Part shown: piece by piece, positions 17,548 to 26,550 of the stretch
How positions within the stretch are numbered: the first letter of the stretch is position 1
Layout: each line of letters begins with the position of its first letter
Source: Burkholderia pyrrocinia
GTDB taxonomy: Bacteria; Pseudomonadota; Gammaproteobacteria; Burkholderiales; Burkholderiaceae
Direction: 5' to 3'
NCBI RefSeq assembly: GCF_001028665.1
Contig: NZ_CP011505.1
Location: 868,001-932,000 of the forward strand
Length of the DNA: 64,000 bases
Translations under genes and position numbers: made by a program
The notes under the pieces: model-generated
Told to the model about the DNA's origin: nothing
Database searches by the model: none
Seen by the model: the letters and a program-made list of their open reading frames with translations, nothing else

Positions 17548-18735
17548 TCAGCGCGGCAACGTCCTCAACGAAGACGGCCCGCCGGTCAGCGCAATACGCT
17601 TGCCCGTATCGCGCAGCTTGCCGCCTTCCACCGCATAAAGCGCCAGCTGTCGTTCGACGTTGAACTGCACGATCACGTGCCGGCTGTCCGCGGTAAACAC
17701 GATGCCCTGCGCGGCTTCGCCGCCGGGCAACTCGCTGGTCTTCACGGCCTGCCCGTCGCGGATCTCGAACAGCAGCACCTTGCCGAGCTTGTGGCGGCCC
17801 GGATTGTCGGGCGTCAGGTTCGAGCCGTCCATCGCCTGCACGGCGATCCACTTCCCGTTCGGCGAAATCGCGACGCCTTCCGGCAGCGACGGCACCGTCA
17901 GGTACTGGACCGTCCGGAACGGCACGCGCGACACGTCGATCAGCGCGACCGTATCGGCGTCGCCCGCAAGCGTGCCCGTATAGCCCGGCAGCCCCGCGAG
18001 CCCGACGTTGCTGACGACGGCCCAGTGGTTGTCGCTCGACACGTCGATCGTGTAAGGCGCGACGCCCGTGCTCAGGCGCGCGCCGCTGTCGGTCACCTTG
18101 CCGTCGTCGACGTTCAGCACCGCGACGCCCTGCTCGTCGCGCAGCGACACGAGCGCATGCTTGCCGTCGTGCGTGAAGCTGATCCCTGCGAGCCGCTTCT
18201 TGCCGATCTTCAGGTTGCCGTCGAGCGTCACCTGCGTGCCGTCGATGCGCAGGATCGACACGCTGCCGTCGACGTTCGCGACAAGTGCGATCCGGCCCGA
18301 GCGGTCGATCGCGATCCCTTGCGGATGCGTGCCGAGCTCGATGCGCGTGATCGCGGGCGGTGCGGTGTCGAGATTCACGACCTGCAGAAACGTGTCGAAC
18401 ACGAGCTGCTTCGCGGCCGTGTCGTAGCGCGTCGGTGCGCCGACGAGCGCGAGCTTCGCGTCGGGCGTGATCGCGACGGCCTGCGGCGGCCCCTGGATAC
18501 CGTTCTCGACGTCGACCTGCAGTGCGACCTTCGGCGGGAACGTGCTGGCGTCGAGCAGCGTCAGCGTGTCGGCTGGCGGTGAAGCCGGAAAGGTGTCGCG
18601 GCCCACGACGCGCTGGTACTTGCCGTCGTTGCCGGACACGATCCAGTCGGCGGCGTGCACGGCGACGGCCGTCGTGGCGAGGGTCAGCGCGGCGAGCAGG
18701 CGCGCGCTGCGCAGGCGGAAAGGATTCGAATGCAT
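17548..18735 (-). CDS. Periplasmic YVTN/NHL beta-propeller protein
   Basis: 395 residues from the ATG at 18735, which opens a Sec signal peptide (MHSNPFRLRSARLLAALTLA...VHAADW). The mature part is a series of about 45-residue blades with motifs such as PQAVAITPDAKLALVGAPT, GIAIDRSGRIALVANVDG, GISFTHDGKHALVSLRD and GVAISPNGKWIAVQAMDG, typical of seven-bladed YVTN propellers. These serve as binding platforms or lactonase-like enzymes; no catalytic signature is clear. It lies downstream of the mlrC gene on the same strand, about 120 bp away, and might be the distal gene of that operon. Confidence 0.85.
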   Translation of the reverse strand: MHSNPFRLRSARLLAALTLATTAVAVHAADWIVSGNDGKYQRVVGRDTFPASPPADTLTLLDASTFPPKVALQVDVENGIQGPPQAVAITPDAKLALVGAPTRYDTAAKQLVFDTFLQVVNLDTAPPAITRIELGTHPQGIAIDRSGRIALVANVDGSVSILRIDGTQVTLDGNLKIGKKRLAGISFTHDGKHALVSLRDEQGVAVLNVDDGKVTDSGARLSTGVAPYTIDVSSDNHWAVVSNVGLAGLPGYTGTLAGDADTVALIDVSRVPFRTVQYLTVPSLPEGVAISPNGKWIAVQAMDGSNLTPDNPGRHKLGKVLLFEIRDGQAVKTSELPGGEAAQGIVFTADSRHVIVQFNVERQLALYAVEGGKLRDTGKRIALTGGPSSLRTLPR

Positions 18736-18857
18736 GGCGGTCGGTTCTCCGGATCGGTTGCGGACGCAATGGATTGCACGACCCTGCTGCTCGACGGGTC
18801 GATGCCATCGCATGATGCCCGAAAGCACGCAAATCCGGCGTCACGCGCCCCGTTCCG

Positions 18858-20360
18858 TCAGGCCGCCGGCGACGCGCCCCGCTCCCACCGATCGACGTCA
18901 TCGAGCGGATACACGGGCCGCGCAAGCCGCTCGTAGCGAAACAGCCCGTAATCCGAGCCCGTCACGCCACGGCTGTCGCATTCGACCAGCGCGGCCGCGA
19001 TCGGCACGAACACCGGCCGGCAATACATCCGCGATTTCAGCAGCAGGAAGCGCGCGCGCCGAGGATCGACGCCGACGCTCTCGAACACGCCGAGATCCCA
19101 CGGCTCCTGCGTGCGCTCGGTGACGACGAGCGTCGCCGCGCCGATGTCGAGCACGGCCGTGCGGCCCATGTATGCGCGTTGCCCCGTGTACGTCGGCCCC
19201 GTGATCACGTATTCGCCGTCGGTGAGCGCACGCACGACACCCGTCGCGCGGAATGGCTCGCGCCGCACGCCGCCGTGCGACGGCAGCCGGTTGCCGACCG
19301 GCACCGTGACGGTTGCGCCGACGCCCGCATCGATCAACGCCGCGACGGCCTCCGGATCGCACAGCGGCCCGCTAACGATCCCGTCGAGCCCGTGCGCGAG
19401 CGCTTCTTCGAGCAGGTCCATCGTGTCGCACGGGCCGCCCGACATGCAGTTGTCGCCGTGATCGAGCATCAGCACCGGGCGGTCCGCGTCGCGCGCGAGC
19501 GCCGCGGCCTGCGCGACCGATTCCGCGAGCGGCGCGCTGCGGTACACGAACGCGTCGCGAGCATCCCAGATTTGCCGCGCGATGCGTTCGGCCACCGCAT
19601 CGGCCGCGGCCCGGTCGCCGTCGGCGACCACGACGACGCTGATGCACGGCGCGGGAATATCCGCGAGCGAAAAGCCGGGCAACACCGATACCGCGAGCAT
19701 CCCGTCGGCCTCGGCCGCGCGCGCGGCCTCCACCGCGCGCCGCATCGCGCCTTCGGCGCTCGCGCTGAGCAGCGTCGACGTCATCAGCGGCGGTTGCCGC
19801 CATGCGAGCACCGGCCGTACACGACCGTGAAGCCGGTCGAGCAGCACGCGCGCCGCGTGCTCGCCGGTCTCGTACATGTCGACGTGCGGATAGGTCTTGA
19901 AGCTGACGATCACATCCGCATGGTCGATCATCTTCTGCGTGACGTTCGCGTGCAGGTCGAGCGCGACCGCGATCGGCGCGTCGGGCAGCGCCGCGCGCAC
20001 GCGCGCGAGCAGGTCGCCCTCGCCGTCCGCGCTCTGCTCGGCGACCATCGCGCCGTGCAGGTCGAGCATCACCGCGTCGCAGCCGGGCGCGGCCGCGACG
20101 ATCGCGTCGCAGATCGCCGCATACGCATCGGCCGCAACGGGCCCGCTCGGGTTCGCGGCCGCCGACACCGGCGTCACGATTTCAGCGCCTTCACGCGCGG
20201 CCGCATCGATGAACGCGGCCATCGCGGTGCGCATCCCGTGGTTCGCGCGATACGCGTCGTCGCCCCAGTCGGGGCCGTTGCGGCCGAACGCGGCGAGCGG
20301 CGTCGGCACTGGCGAGAACGTGTTGGTCTCGTGGTTCATCCGGGCGATCAGGATTTTCAT
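18858..20360 (-). CDS. mlrC: MlrC-family (M81) metallohydrolase
   Basis: 500 residues beginning MKILIARMNHETNTFSPVPT, the signature opening of the microcystinase-C/M81 family. Other family marks are DLHGAMVAE (about 98-106), DLHANVT (about 131-137) and DHGDNCMSGGPCD (about 287-299), which supply the metal ligands. In the microcystin pathway MlrC cleaves short peptides; most relatives are of unknown substrate but travel with ABC importers and amidases, as here. The start overlaps the amidase stop (20357). It is the last coupled gene of the ABC-amidase operon. A truncated relic of a second copy of this gene lies at 27455-27546. Confidence 0.9.
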   Translation of the reverse strand: MKILIARMNHETNTFSPVPTPLAAFGRNGPDWGDDAYRANHGMRTAMAAFIDAAAREGAEIVTPVSAAANPSGPVAADAYAAICDAIVAAAPGCDAVMLDLHGAMVAEQSADGEGDLLARVRAALPDAPIAVALDLHANVTQKMIDHADVIVSFKTYPHVDMYETGEHAARVLLDRLHGRVRPVLAWRQPPLMTSTLLSASAEGAMRRAVEAARAAEADGMLAVSVLPGFSLADIPAPCISVVVVADGDRAAADAVAERIARQIWDARDAFVYRSAPLAESVAQAAALARDADRPVLMLDHGDNCMSGGPCDTMDLLEEALAHGLDGIVSGPLCDPEAVAALIDAGVGATVTVPVGNRLPSHGGVRREPFRATGVVRALTDGEYVITGPTYTGQRAYMGRTAVLDIGAATLVVTERTQEPWDLGVFESVGVDPRRARFLLLKSRMYCRPVFVPIAAALVECDSRGVTGSDYGLFRYERLARPVYPLDDVDRWERGASPAA

Positions 20361-21646
20361 CGCGCATCACCTTCCGCGATCCCGGCAGCGCCCAGCATCG
20401 CCTGCAGCAGCACGTTGCAGCCGGCTTCCAGATGCACCGGATCGGCGTCCTCGATCTCGTTGTGGCTGATCCCGTCCTTGCACGGTACGAAGATCATCGC
20501 GGTCGGCGCAACGCGCGCGAGATACACGGCGTCGTGGCCCGCGCCGCTGATCACGTTCATCGACGACAGCCCGAGCGCGCTCGCGCCGGCGCGAACCTGC
20601 TCGACCAGCGTCGCGTCGAACGGCTGCGGCGGGAAGTACACGACCTGCTCGACGTCGATCCGCATGTCGGCCGATGCGCCCAGGTCGGCACACGTCGCGC
20701 GCAGTTTCGCATCCATCGCCGCCAGCGTCGCGTCGTCGGCCGCGCGCAGGTCGACGGTCAGCGTCACGCGGCCCGGAATCACGTTGCGCGAATTCGGGTG
20801 CACGTCGACCCAGCCGACCGTGCCGCGTCCGTGCGGCGGATGTGCGCACGCAATGCCGTTCACCGCGCGCACGAGATCGGCCGCAACCAGCAGCGCGTCG
20901 CGTCGCAACGCCATCGGCGTCGGGCCGGCGTGCGCCTCCATCCCGTGTACGGTCACGTCATACCAGCGCTGCCCGAGCGCGCCCTCGACCACGCCGATCG
21001 TCGTGTCGTGCGCCTCCAGCACCGGCCCCTGCTCGATATGCGCTTCGAAATACGCGCCGACCGGATGCGCGTCGCGCCCATCGTCCGCATCGCCCGCATA
21101 ACCGATCGCGACCAGCGCGTCGCGTACCGACACGCCGTCGCGGTCGCATTGCGCGAGCGCATGGTCGAGCGTGAACGCGCCCGCGAACACGCCGGAGCCC
21201 ATCATCACGGGCACGAAGCGCGAGCCTTCCTCGTTGGTCCAGACGGCGACCTCGAGCGGCGCACGCGTGCGCACGCCCGCGTCGTCGAGCGTGCGCAGCA
21301 CTTCGAGGCCCGCGAGCACGCCGTAGTTGCCGTCGAACTTGCCGCCGGTCGGCTGCGTGTCGATATGGCTGCCCGTCGTCACGGGCGGCAGGTCGTCGTG
21401 TTCGCCTGCGCGCCGCGCGAAGATGTTGCCGATCGCATCGACCCGCACCGTGCAGCCGGTGTCCTTCGCCCATGCGACGAACAGGTCGCGCGCCTCGCGA
21501 TCGAGTTCGGTGAGCGCGAGGCGGCACACGCCCCCTTTGTCGGTTGCGCCGATCCGCGCGAGACGCATCAGGCTGTCCCACAGCCGCGCGCCGTCGACGC
21601 GCAAGCCGGACGCCGCAACGGCCGGTGTCGAATCCTGAACTTGCAT
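20357..21646 (-). CDS. M20-family amidase / N-carbamoyl amino acid hydrolase
   Basis: 429 residues from the ATG at 21646. The dinuclear-metal motifs of the hydantoinase/carbamoylase (AllC/HyuC-like) branch are visible: TGSHIDTQPTGGKFDGNYGV (about 82-101), WTNEEGSRFVPVMMGS (about 127-142), EAHIEQGPVLE and, in the dimerisation lid, DVHPNSRNVIPG. These enzymes hydrolyse N-carbamoyl amino acids or ureido compounds such as allantoate. It lies directly after livF and overlaps mlrC by 4 nt, so imported substrate is probably de-amidated by this enzyme. The exact substrate is an inference from family only. Confidence 0.88.
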   Translation of the reverse strand: MQVQDSTPAVAASGLRVDGARLWDSLMRLARIGATDKGGVCRLALTELDREARDLFVAWAKDTGCTVRVDAIGNIFARRAGEHDDLPPVTTGSHIDTQPTGGKFDGNYGVLAGLEVLRTLDDAGVRTRAPLEVAVWTNEEGSRFVPVMMGSGVFAGAFTLDHALAQCDRDGVSVRDALVAIGYAGDADDGRDAHPVGAYFEAHIEQGPVLEAHDTTIGVVEGALGQRWYDVTVHGMEAHAGPTPMALRRDALLVAADLVRAVNGIACAHPPHGRGTVGWVDVHPNSRNVIPGRVTLTVDLRAADDATLAAMDAKLRATCADLGASADMRIDVEQVVYFPPQPFDATLVEQVRAGASALGLSSMNVISGAGHDAVYLARVAPTAMIFVPCKDGISHNEIEDADPVHLEAGCNVLLQAMLGAAGIAEGDAR

Positions 21647-21680
21647 CGATGGAATTCCTCGCAATGAAAGGGCACGGCGC

Positions 21681-22382
21681 TTACGCGACGCCGACGCCCA
21701 GGTAACGGTCCTTCACCTCGTGATCGACGGCGAACGCCGCGTTGCTGCCTTCGTAGACGATCACGCCCTGTTCGATCACGAAGTGGCGGTCCGCGAGCTG
21801 CGTGCACACTTCGAGGTTCTGTTCGACGAGCAGGATCGCGACGCCGGCCGCCTTGATCCGCTTCAACTGCTCGACGATCTCCTCGACGATCACCGGTGCG
21901 AGCCCCTCGACCGGCTCGTCGAGCATCAGCAGCCGCGGGTGGTTCATCAGCGCGCGGCCGATCGCGAGCATCTGCTGTTCGCCGCCCGACAGCTGCGCGC
22001 CGCCGTTGCGGCGGCGCTCCTTCAGGCGCGGGAAGATCCGGTAGATGTCGTCGAGCTGCCACGGCGAATCGCGGCGCGCGCCGAGCCGCAGGTTTTCCTC
22101 GACCGACAGCAGCCGGAAGATCCCGCGATGCTCGGGCACGAAACACAGGCCGCGCGCGGCGATCCGGTGCGCGGGCTGCCCGGACACCGGCCGGCCCGCG
22201 AACGTCACCGTGCCGCCGGTCGGCGCGACGACGCCCGCGATCGTCTTGAGCGTGGTCGACTTGCCCGCGCCGTTGCGGCCGAGCAGCGTCACCGTCTCGC
22301 CTTCGTTCACGTTCAGCGAAATGCCCTGCAGGACGTGGCTCTTGCCGTAGCAGGCATGGACCTCCTTCACGTCGAGCATCAT
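21681..22382 (-). CDS. livF: HAAT-type ABC transporter ATP-binding protein (LivF-like)
   Basis: 233 residues with Walker A GRNGAGKST (about 35-43), signature LSGGEQQ (about 135-141) and Walker B LLMLDEPVEGL. Its short length and the order of genes identify the LivF half of the branched-chain/amide ABC family. The double ATG start overlaps the livG stop. With LivG it powers the LivHM permease pair at the inner membrane. The neighbouring amidase and MlrC genes suggest an amide, ureide or peptide-like substrate rather than leucine. Confidence 0.93.
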   Translation of the reverse strand: MMLDVKEVHACYGKSHVLQGISLNVNEGETVTLLGRNGAGKSTTLKTIAGVVAPTGGTVTFAGRPVSGQPAHRIAARGLCFVPEHRGIFRLLSVEENLRLGARRDSPWQLDDIYRIFPRLKERRRNGGAQLSGGEQQMLAIGRALMNHPRLLMLDEPVEGLAPVIVEEIVEQLKRIKAAGVAILLVEQNLEVCTQLADRHFVIEQGVIVYEGSNAAFAVDHEVKDRYLGVGVA

Positions 22383-23146
22383 GCGCGGCCTCCGGTGATC
22401 ATGTTGCCGAGATACGCACTGCGCACGCGCTCGTCGCCGCGAATCGCGTCAGGCTTGCCTTCGACCAGCACGCGGCCCTGCTGCATCACCGTGATCGTGT
22501 CCGAGATGTCCATCACGATTCCCATGTTGTGTTCGATCAGCACGACCGTGTAGTCGTCGCGCAGGCCGCGGATCAGCGCCTTCATGTCGTCGAGATCGTC
22601 GATCCCCATGCCCGACGTCGGCTCGTCGAGAAAAATCGCGCGCGGCCGCGCCGCCAGCGCCATCCCGACCTCGAGCCGGCGCTGCTGGCCGTGCGACAGC
22701 ACGCCGCCCGCCGTGTCGGCGAAGCGCTGCAGGCCGAGCCGCTCGAGCACGTCGTCGACGATGCCGTCGTGCGCGAGCGGGCCGCGCGGCGGGGTCCACG
22801 GATTCAGCGCACGCCGCGATTCGACGCCCTGTGCGGCAACCCGCAGGTTCTCGCGCACGCTCAGGTTCGGAAACAGGCTCGTCACCTGGAACGAGCGCGC
22901 GATGCCGCGCCGCACGCGCTTGTAATCGGGTTCGCGCGACACGTCGTGACCGTCGAACAGGATCGAGCCCGACGTGATCGGCAGCGTGCCCGTCAGCGTA
23001 TGGAACAGCGTCGTCTTGCCCGCGCCGTTCGGGCCGATCACCGAATGCACGGTGCGCGGCATGATCCGCAGGTCGACGCCGCCCAGCGCCGTGAACTTGC
23101 CGTAGCGCTTGACGACGCCGCGCGCCTCGAGAATCGCTTCGCTCAT
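22379..23146 (-). CDS. livG: HAAT-type ABC transporter ATP-binding protein (LivG-like)
   Basis: 255 residues with Walker A GPNGAGKTT, the LSHGQQRRLEVGMALA signature and Walker B IFLDEPTSGM. It also has the C-terminal VLVEGKPDAIRGDERVRSAYLG typical of LivG. The start overlaps the livM stop by 4 nt, and its stop overlaps livF. It pairs with LivF to energise the importer. Confidence 0.93.
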   Translation of the reverse strand: MSEAILEARGVVKRYGKFTALGGVDLRIMPRTVHSVIGPNGAGKTTLFHTLTGTLPITSGSILFDGHDVSREPDYKRVRRGIARSFQVTSLFPNLSVRENLRVAAQGVESRRALNPWTPPRGPLAHDGIVDDVLERLGLQRFADTAGGVLSHGQQRRLEVGMALAARPRAIFLDEPTSGMGIDDLDDMKALIRGLRDDYTVVLIEHNMGIVMDISDTITVMQQGRVLVEGKPDAIRGDERVRSAYLGNMITGGRA

Positions 23147-24186
23147 TGCTGCTCCCTGGCATCAGCCGCCGTGCCTTCGGTGCGCCGCAGCTTCGCCGCG
23201 ACGCGTTCGCCCAGCCCCCACAAGCCGCGCTGCATGAACAGGCTGACCGCGATCAGCACGAGGCCGAGCAGCAGCAGCCAGCGCGGCCACAGCGTCGACA
23301 GCCAGTCCGCGAACAGCACGTAGAACGCCGCGCCGAGCACCGACGCGAACAGGTTGCCGGTGCCGCCGATCACCGTCATCACGAGGATCATCTCGCTCGT
23401 GTGATAGTCGATGTTCGACAGCGGCGCGATGCCCGTCATCAACGCGTGCAGCCCACCCGCGAGGCCCGTGACCGCGCCCGAGATCACGAACGCCGCGAGC
23501 TTGAAGCGCTTCACGTCGTAACCGGCCGCCGCCGCGCGCGCCTCGTTGTCGCGGATCGCGAGCAGCGTACGGCCGAACACCGAGCGCGACACGCGCAACA
23601 GCAGCCAGAACACCGCGACGAACAGCACCGCGACGAAGCCGTAGTAGCGCCACGGCGAATCGAGCGAGACGAGCGGATGCCCGAACGCGGCGAGCGCGGG
23701 ACGCGGGATGTCGAGCAGCCCGTTGTCGCCGCCCGTGGCGTCCGGCGTCGTATAGGCGAGAAAGTAGAACAGCTGCCCGAACGCGAGCGTCAGCATCACG
23801 AAGTAGGTGCCGCGCTGCCGGATCGAGAACCAGCCGACGAGCGCCGCCGCGACGGCGCCGAGCACGGCGGCCGAGAGCAGCGCGACGCTCACCGACGCGA
23901 CGCCGCGTGTCAGCACGAGCCCCGCTGCATAGCTGCCAAGCCCGAAGAAGATACCCTGCCCGAACGACAACAGCCCCGTAAAGCCGAGCAGCAGGTTGCA
24001 GCCGAGCGCGGCGAGCGCGAACACCAGCACCTCGGTCGCGAGCGAGCCCGAGCTCAGTGCGATCGGCAGCACGCACACGACGGCCACCGCGAGCCAGCCC
24101 TCCGGGCGTTGCAACGCAGCGCGCCATGCCGGCGCGCGCTGCGAGGCGGCCGCCCCCCGCGGCAGCGGTTTCGACGATTCGATCAT
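23143..24186 (-). CDS. livM: HAAT-type ABC transporter permease (LivM-like)
   Basis: 347 residues from the ATG at 24186, which overlaps the livH stop as ATGA. A basic N-terminal tail precedes about nine or ten membrane segments. LLLGFTGLLSFGQGIFFGLG is the conserved permease loop of the family, and GAVTGLAGGLHALMTG lies near the coupling region. It forms the transmembrane channel with LivH. A longer upstream frame would run inside livH and was rejected. Confidence 0.92.
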   Translation of the reverse strand: MIESSKPLPRGAAASQRAPAWRAALQRPEGWLAVAVVCVLPIALSSGSLATEVLVFALAALGCNLLLGFTGLLSFGQGIFFGLGSYAAGLVLTRGVASVSVALLSAAVLGAVAAALVGWFSIRQRGTYFVMLTLAFGQLFYFLAYTTPDATGGDNGLLDIPRPALAAFGHPLVSLDSPWRYYGFVAVLFVAVFWLLLRVSRSVFGRTLLAIRDNEARAAAAGYDVKRFKLAAFVISGAVTGLAGGLHALMTGIAPLSNIDYHTSEMILVMTVIGGTGNLFASVLGAAFYVLFADWLSTLWPRWLLLLGLVLIAVSLFMQRGLWGLGERVAAKLRRTEGTAADAREQQ

Positions 24187-25043
24187 GCAGCCCTCCCCAG
24201 CAACCCGTTCGGACGCAGCAGCAGCACGGCCGCCATCGCGACGTAGATCATCAATCGCGCGCCTTCCGGCCACAGCGTGCTCATCAGGCTCTGCACGATG
24301 CCGACCAGCAGCCCGCCGACCAGCGCCCCGAGAAAATTCCCCATCCCGCCGACGACGACCACGACGAACGCGACGCCGAGCGCCTCGATGCCCATGAACG
24401 GATCGACGCCGCGAATCGGCGCGGCAAGCACGCCCGCGAGCGCCGCCGTCGCCGCGCCGAGCGCGAACACGAGGCTGAACACGCGCGTCACGTTAATGCC
24501 GAGCAGCGATACCATCTCGGTCGATTCGCTGCCCGCGCGCACCGTACTGCCGAGCCGCGTGCCTTCGAGCACCCACCACAGCAATGCGGCGAGCACGGCA
24601 GTGAAGCCGATCACGAACAGCCGGTATTTCGGGTAGACGAAGCCGCCCCAGATCACGACGCCGTTCAGCGCGTCGGGCGGCGGCACGTTGTCGCCGAGCG
24701 GGCCCCATGCGAGGATCGCGCACTCCTGCAGCACGAGCGCGAGCCCGACCGTCGCCAGGATGTGGAATTCATGCTGCTGCGCGTACACATGACGCAGCAC
24801 GAGTTTTTCGACGCCCCATGCGAACGCGCCGACGACGAGCGGCACGACCGCGAGCGCGATCCAGAAATTCGCCGACCATTGCAGCGCCTGGTAGCAGAGA
24901 TACGCACCGAGCAGGTAGAACGCGCCGTGAGCGAAATTCACGAAGCGCAGCAGGCCGAACACGATCGACAGGCCGACGGCGAGCAGGAAATACAGCATGC
25001 CCACGCCGATGCCGTTGACGATCTGCAGCAGATAGACGTTCAT
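24183..25043 (-). CDS. livH: HAAT-type ABC transporter permease (LivH-like)
   Basis: 286 residues from the ATG at 25043, preceded by GGAA at short spacing. It has about eight membrane segments. GLSIVFGLLRFVNFAHGAFY (about 23-42) is the diagnostic LivH loop, and GVLAAPIRGVDPFMGI lies in the second half. It lies 69 bp after the binding-protein gene in the same operon. Confidence 0.92.
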   Translation of the reverse strand: MNVYLLQIVNGIGVGMLYFLLAVGLSIVFGLLRFVNFAHGAFYLLGAYLCYQALQWSANFWIALAVVPLVVGAFAWGVEKLVLRHVYAQQHEFHILATVGLALVLQECAILAWGPLGDNVPPPDALNGVVIWGGFVYPKYRLFVIGFTAVLAALLWWVLEGTRLGSTVRAGSESTEMVSLLGINVTRVFSLVFALGAATAALAGVLAAPIRGVDPFMGIEALGVAFVVVVVGGMGNFLGALVGGLLVGIVQSLMSTLWPEGARLMIYVAMAAVLLLRPNGLLGRAA

Positions 25044-25112
25044 GGCTTCCGTGTCGGAAAGGAAGGTAACGGACGTCCGCGGCACACGACGGCCGCGGAC
25101 GCATGCACTACG

Positions 25113-26321
25113 TCACGCGAGCTTGCAGCCCGTCTTGTCGACCGGCAGGAACGACTGGCCCGAGCTGACGATGTCGGCATAGTCGTCCGCGCTCTTCATC
25201 CGGCCCTTCGGCTTGCCCTTCAGCAGGTAGTAGTTCTTCAGCACCTGGTGGTCGGCCTTGCGGATTTCCTCCGGGCCCGTGAGGCCGTCGTACTTCATGC
25301 CCTCCATCGCCGCGACGACCTTCTTCGGATCGGCGCTGCCGGCCTTCACCATCGCGTCGAGCAGGATCTTCGAGCAGATGTACGAACCCGCGAGGCTGTA
25401 GTTCGGGTTCGCCTTGAACACGGCGTTCGTGCGCTTCACCAGGTCGCGGTTCAGCGGCGAATCGATCCCGTGCCAGTACTGCGCGCCGAAATACACGCCG
25501 TCGCAGATGTCGGGGCCGAGCGCCTCGAACTGCTCGAGGCCCGATGCCCACGCGAGCAGGATCGTGCAGTTGCGCTTCATCCCGAAGCTGACGGCCTGGC
25601 GCAGCGTGTCCGACGATTGCGAGCCGAAGTTCAGGATCAGCAGCACGTCCGGCTGCGCGGCCGCCGCGTTCGTCAGGTAGCCGCTGAACTCCTTCTCCGC
25701 GAGCGAGTGGTAGCTGTTGCCGACATGCTCGATGCCCTTCTCCTTGAAGATCGCTTTCGCGGCCGACAGCAGGCCGTCGCCGAACACGTATTGCGGCGTG
25801 ATCGTGTACCAGCGCTTCGCCTTCGGCAGCATCTGGATCAACGGGCGCACCGTCTGCTCGATCGCGCCGAAGGTGGGCACCGACCAGCGGAACGTCGCGG
25901 CGTTGCAATCCTTACCGGTGATCTCGTCCGCGCCGGCCGTCGTGATGAACACGCCGTCCGCCTTCTGGACTTCCTTGCCCATCGCCAGCGATTCGGACGA
26001 CAGGATGCCGCCCGCGAAAAAGCGCACGCCCTTCTGCTGCGCGATCTCCTGCACGCGCCGCACGGCGGTCGCGGGCTTGCCCTCGGTGTCGAGCGCCGTA
26101 TAGGCAAGCGGCGCGCCGAGCACCTTGCCGTATTGCTTGACGGCGAGCTGCATGCCGAGGTCGGCGTACTTGCCGTTGGCGGCGAACGGCCCCGACATCG
26201 GCACCGGGCATGCGAGCTGGATGGTCGACCCCTGCGCGAACGCGGCACGGGACGACATGCTGCCGAGCGCACCCGGCACGGCCGACAGAGCGGCCAGTTT
26301 CAACAGTTCTCGGCGATTCAA
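25113..26321 (-). CDS. Periplasmic substrate-binding protein of the HAAT ABC importer, TTG start, Tat-type signal
   Basis: 402 residues. The frame has no ATG at the right place. A TTG at 26321 follows AGGAG by 7 nt and gives an N terminus that reads NRRELLKLAALSAVPGAL, an RRxxLLK twin-arginine signal ending in AAFAQ, so Tat export is likely. The mature part is a type I periplasmic binding fold with IQLACPVPMSGPFAANGK and YTITPQYVFGDG as landmarks. It is the first gene of the importer operon and captures the ligand for LivHMGF. The ligand is unknown; the amidase and MlrC genes downstream suggest an amide or ureide. Confidence 0.88.
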   Translation of the reverse strand: MNRRELLKLAALSAVPGALGSMSSRAAFAQGSTIQLACPVPMSGPFAANGKYADLGMQLAVKQYGKVLGAPLAYTALDTEGKPATAVRRVQEIAQQKGVRFFAGGILSSESLAMGKEVQKADGVFITTAGADEITGKDCNAATFRWSVPTFGAIEQTVRPLIQMLPKAKRWYTITPQYVFGDGLLSAAKAIFKEKGIEHVGNSYHSLAEKEFSGYLTNAAAAQPDVLLILNFGSQSSDTLRQAVSFGMKRNCTILLAWASGLEQFEALGPDICDGVYFGAQYWHGIDSPLNRDLVKRTNAVFKANPNYSLAGSYICSKILLDAMVKAGSADPKKVVAAMEGMKYDGLTGPEEIRKADHQVLKNYYLLKGKPKGRMKSADDYADIVSSGQSFLPVDKTGCKLA

Positions 26322-26411
26322 GTTGACGCTCCTGATAAAGGGGGACACACGCGATGCGACCGACTGCCAAACCGTGCCCACGCCCTGCAGGATGCGCGCC
26401 GCCGGTTGATC

Positions 26412-26431
26412 CTATTTATCATGATAAATAG
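26412..26431. promoter_or_regulatory. Perfect 20-bp palindromic operator
   Basis: CTATTTATCATGATAAATAG is an exact palindrome, very AT-rich, in the middle of the 229-bp divergent region between the binding-protein gene and the FadR-type regulator. Position, symmetry and length fit a GntR/FadR dimer site controlling both directions. A second small palindrome, TTGATCAA, lies at 26451-26458. Confidence 0.75.
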
Positions 26432-26550
26432 AATGAACCTGATGCTAAAGTTGATCAAAATTGGTGTCAATCAGGCAAAATTCCGTACCCCGCGCCGGGA
26501 CGGATCGTCGACGATGACGCGGCGCGCAGTCAGACAAAGGAGTCGTGAAG

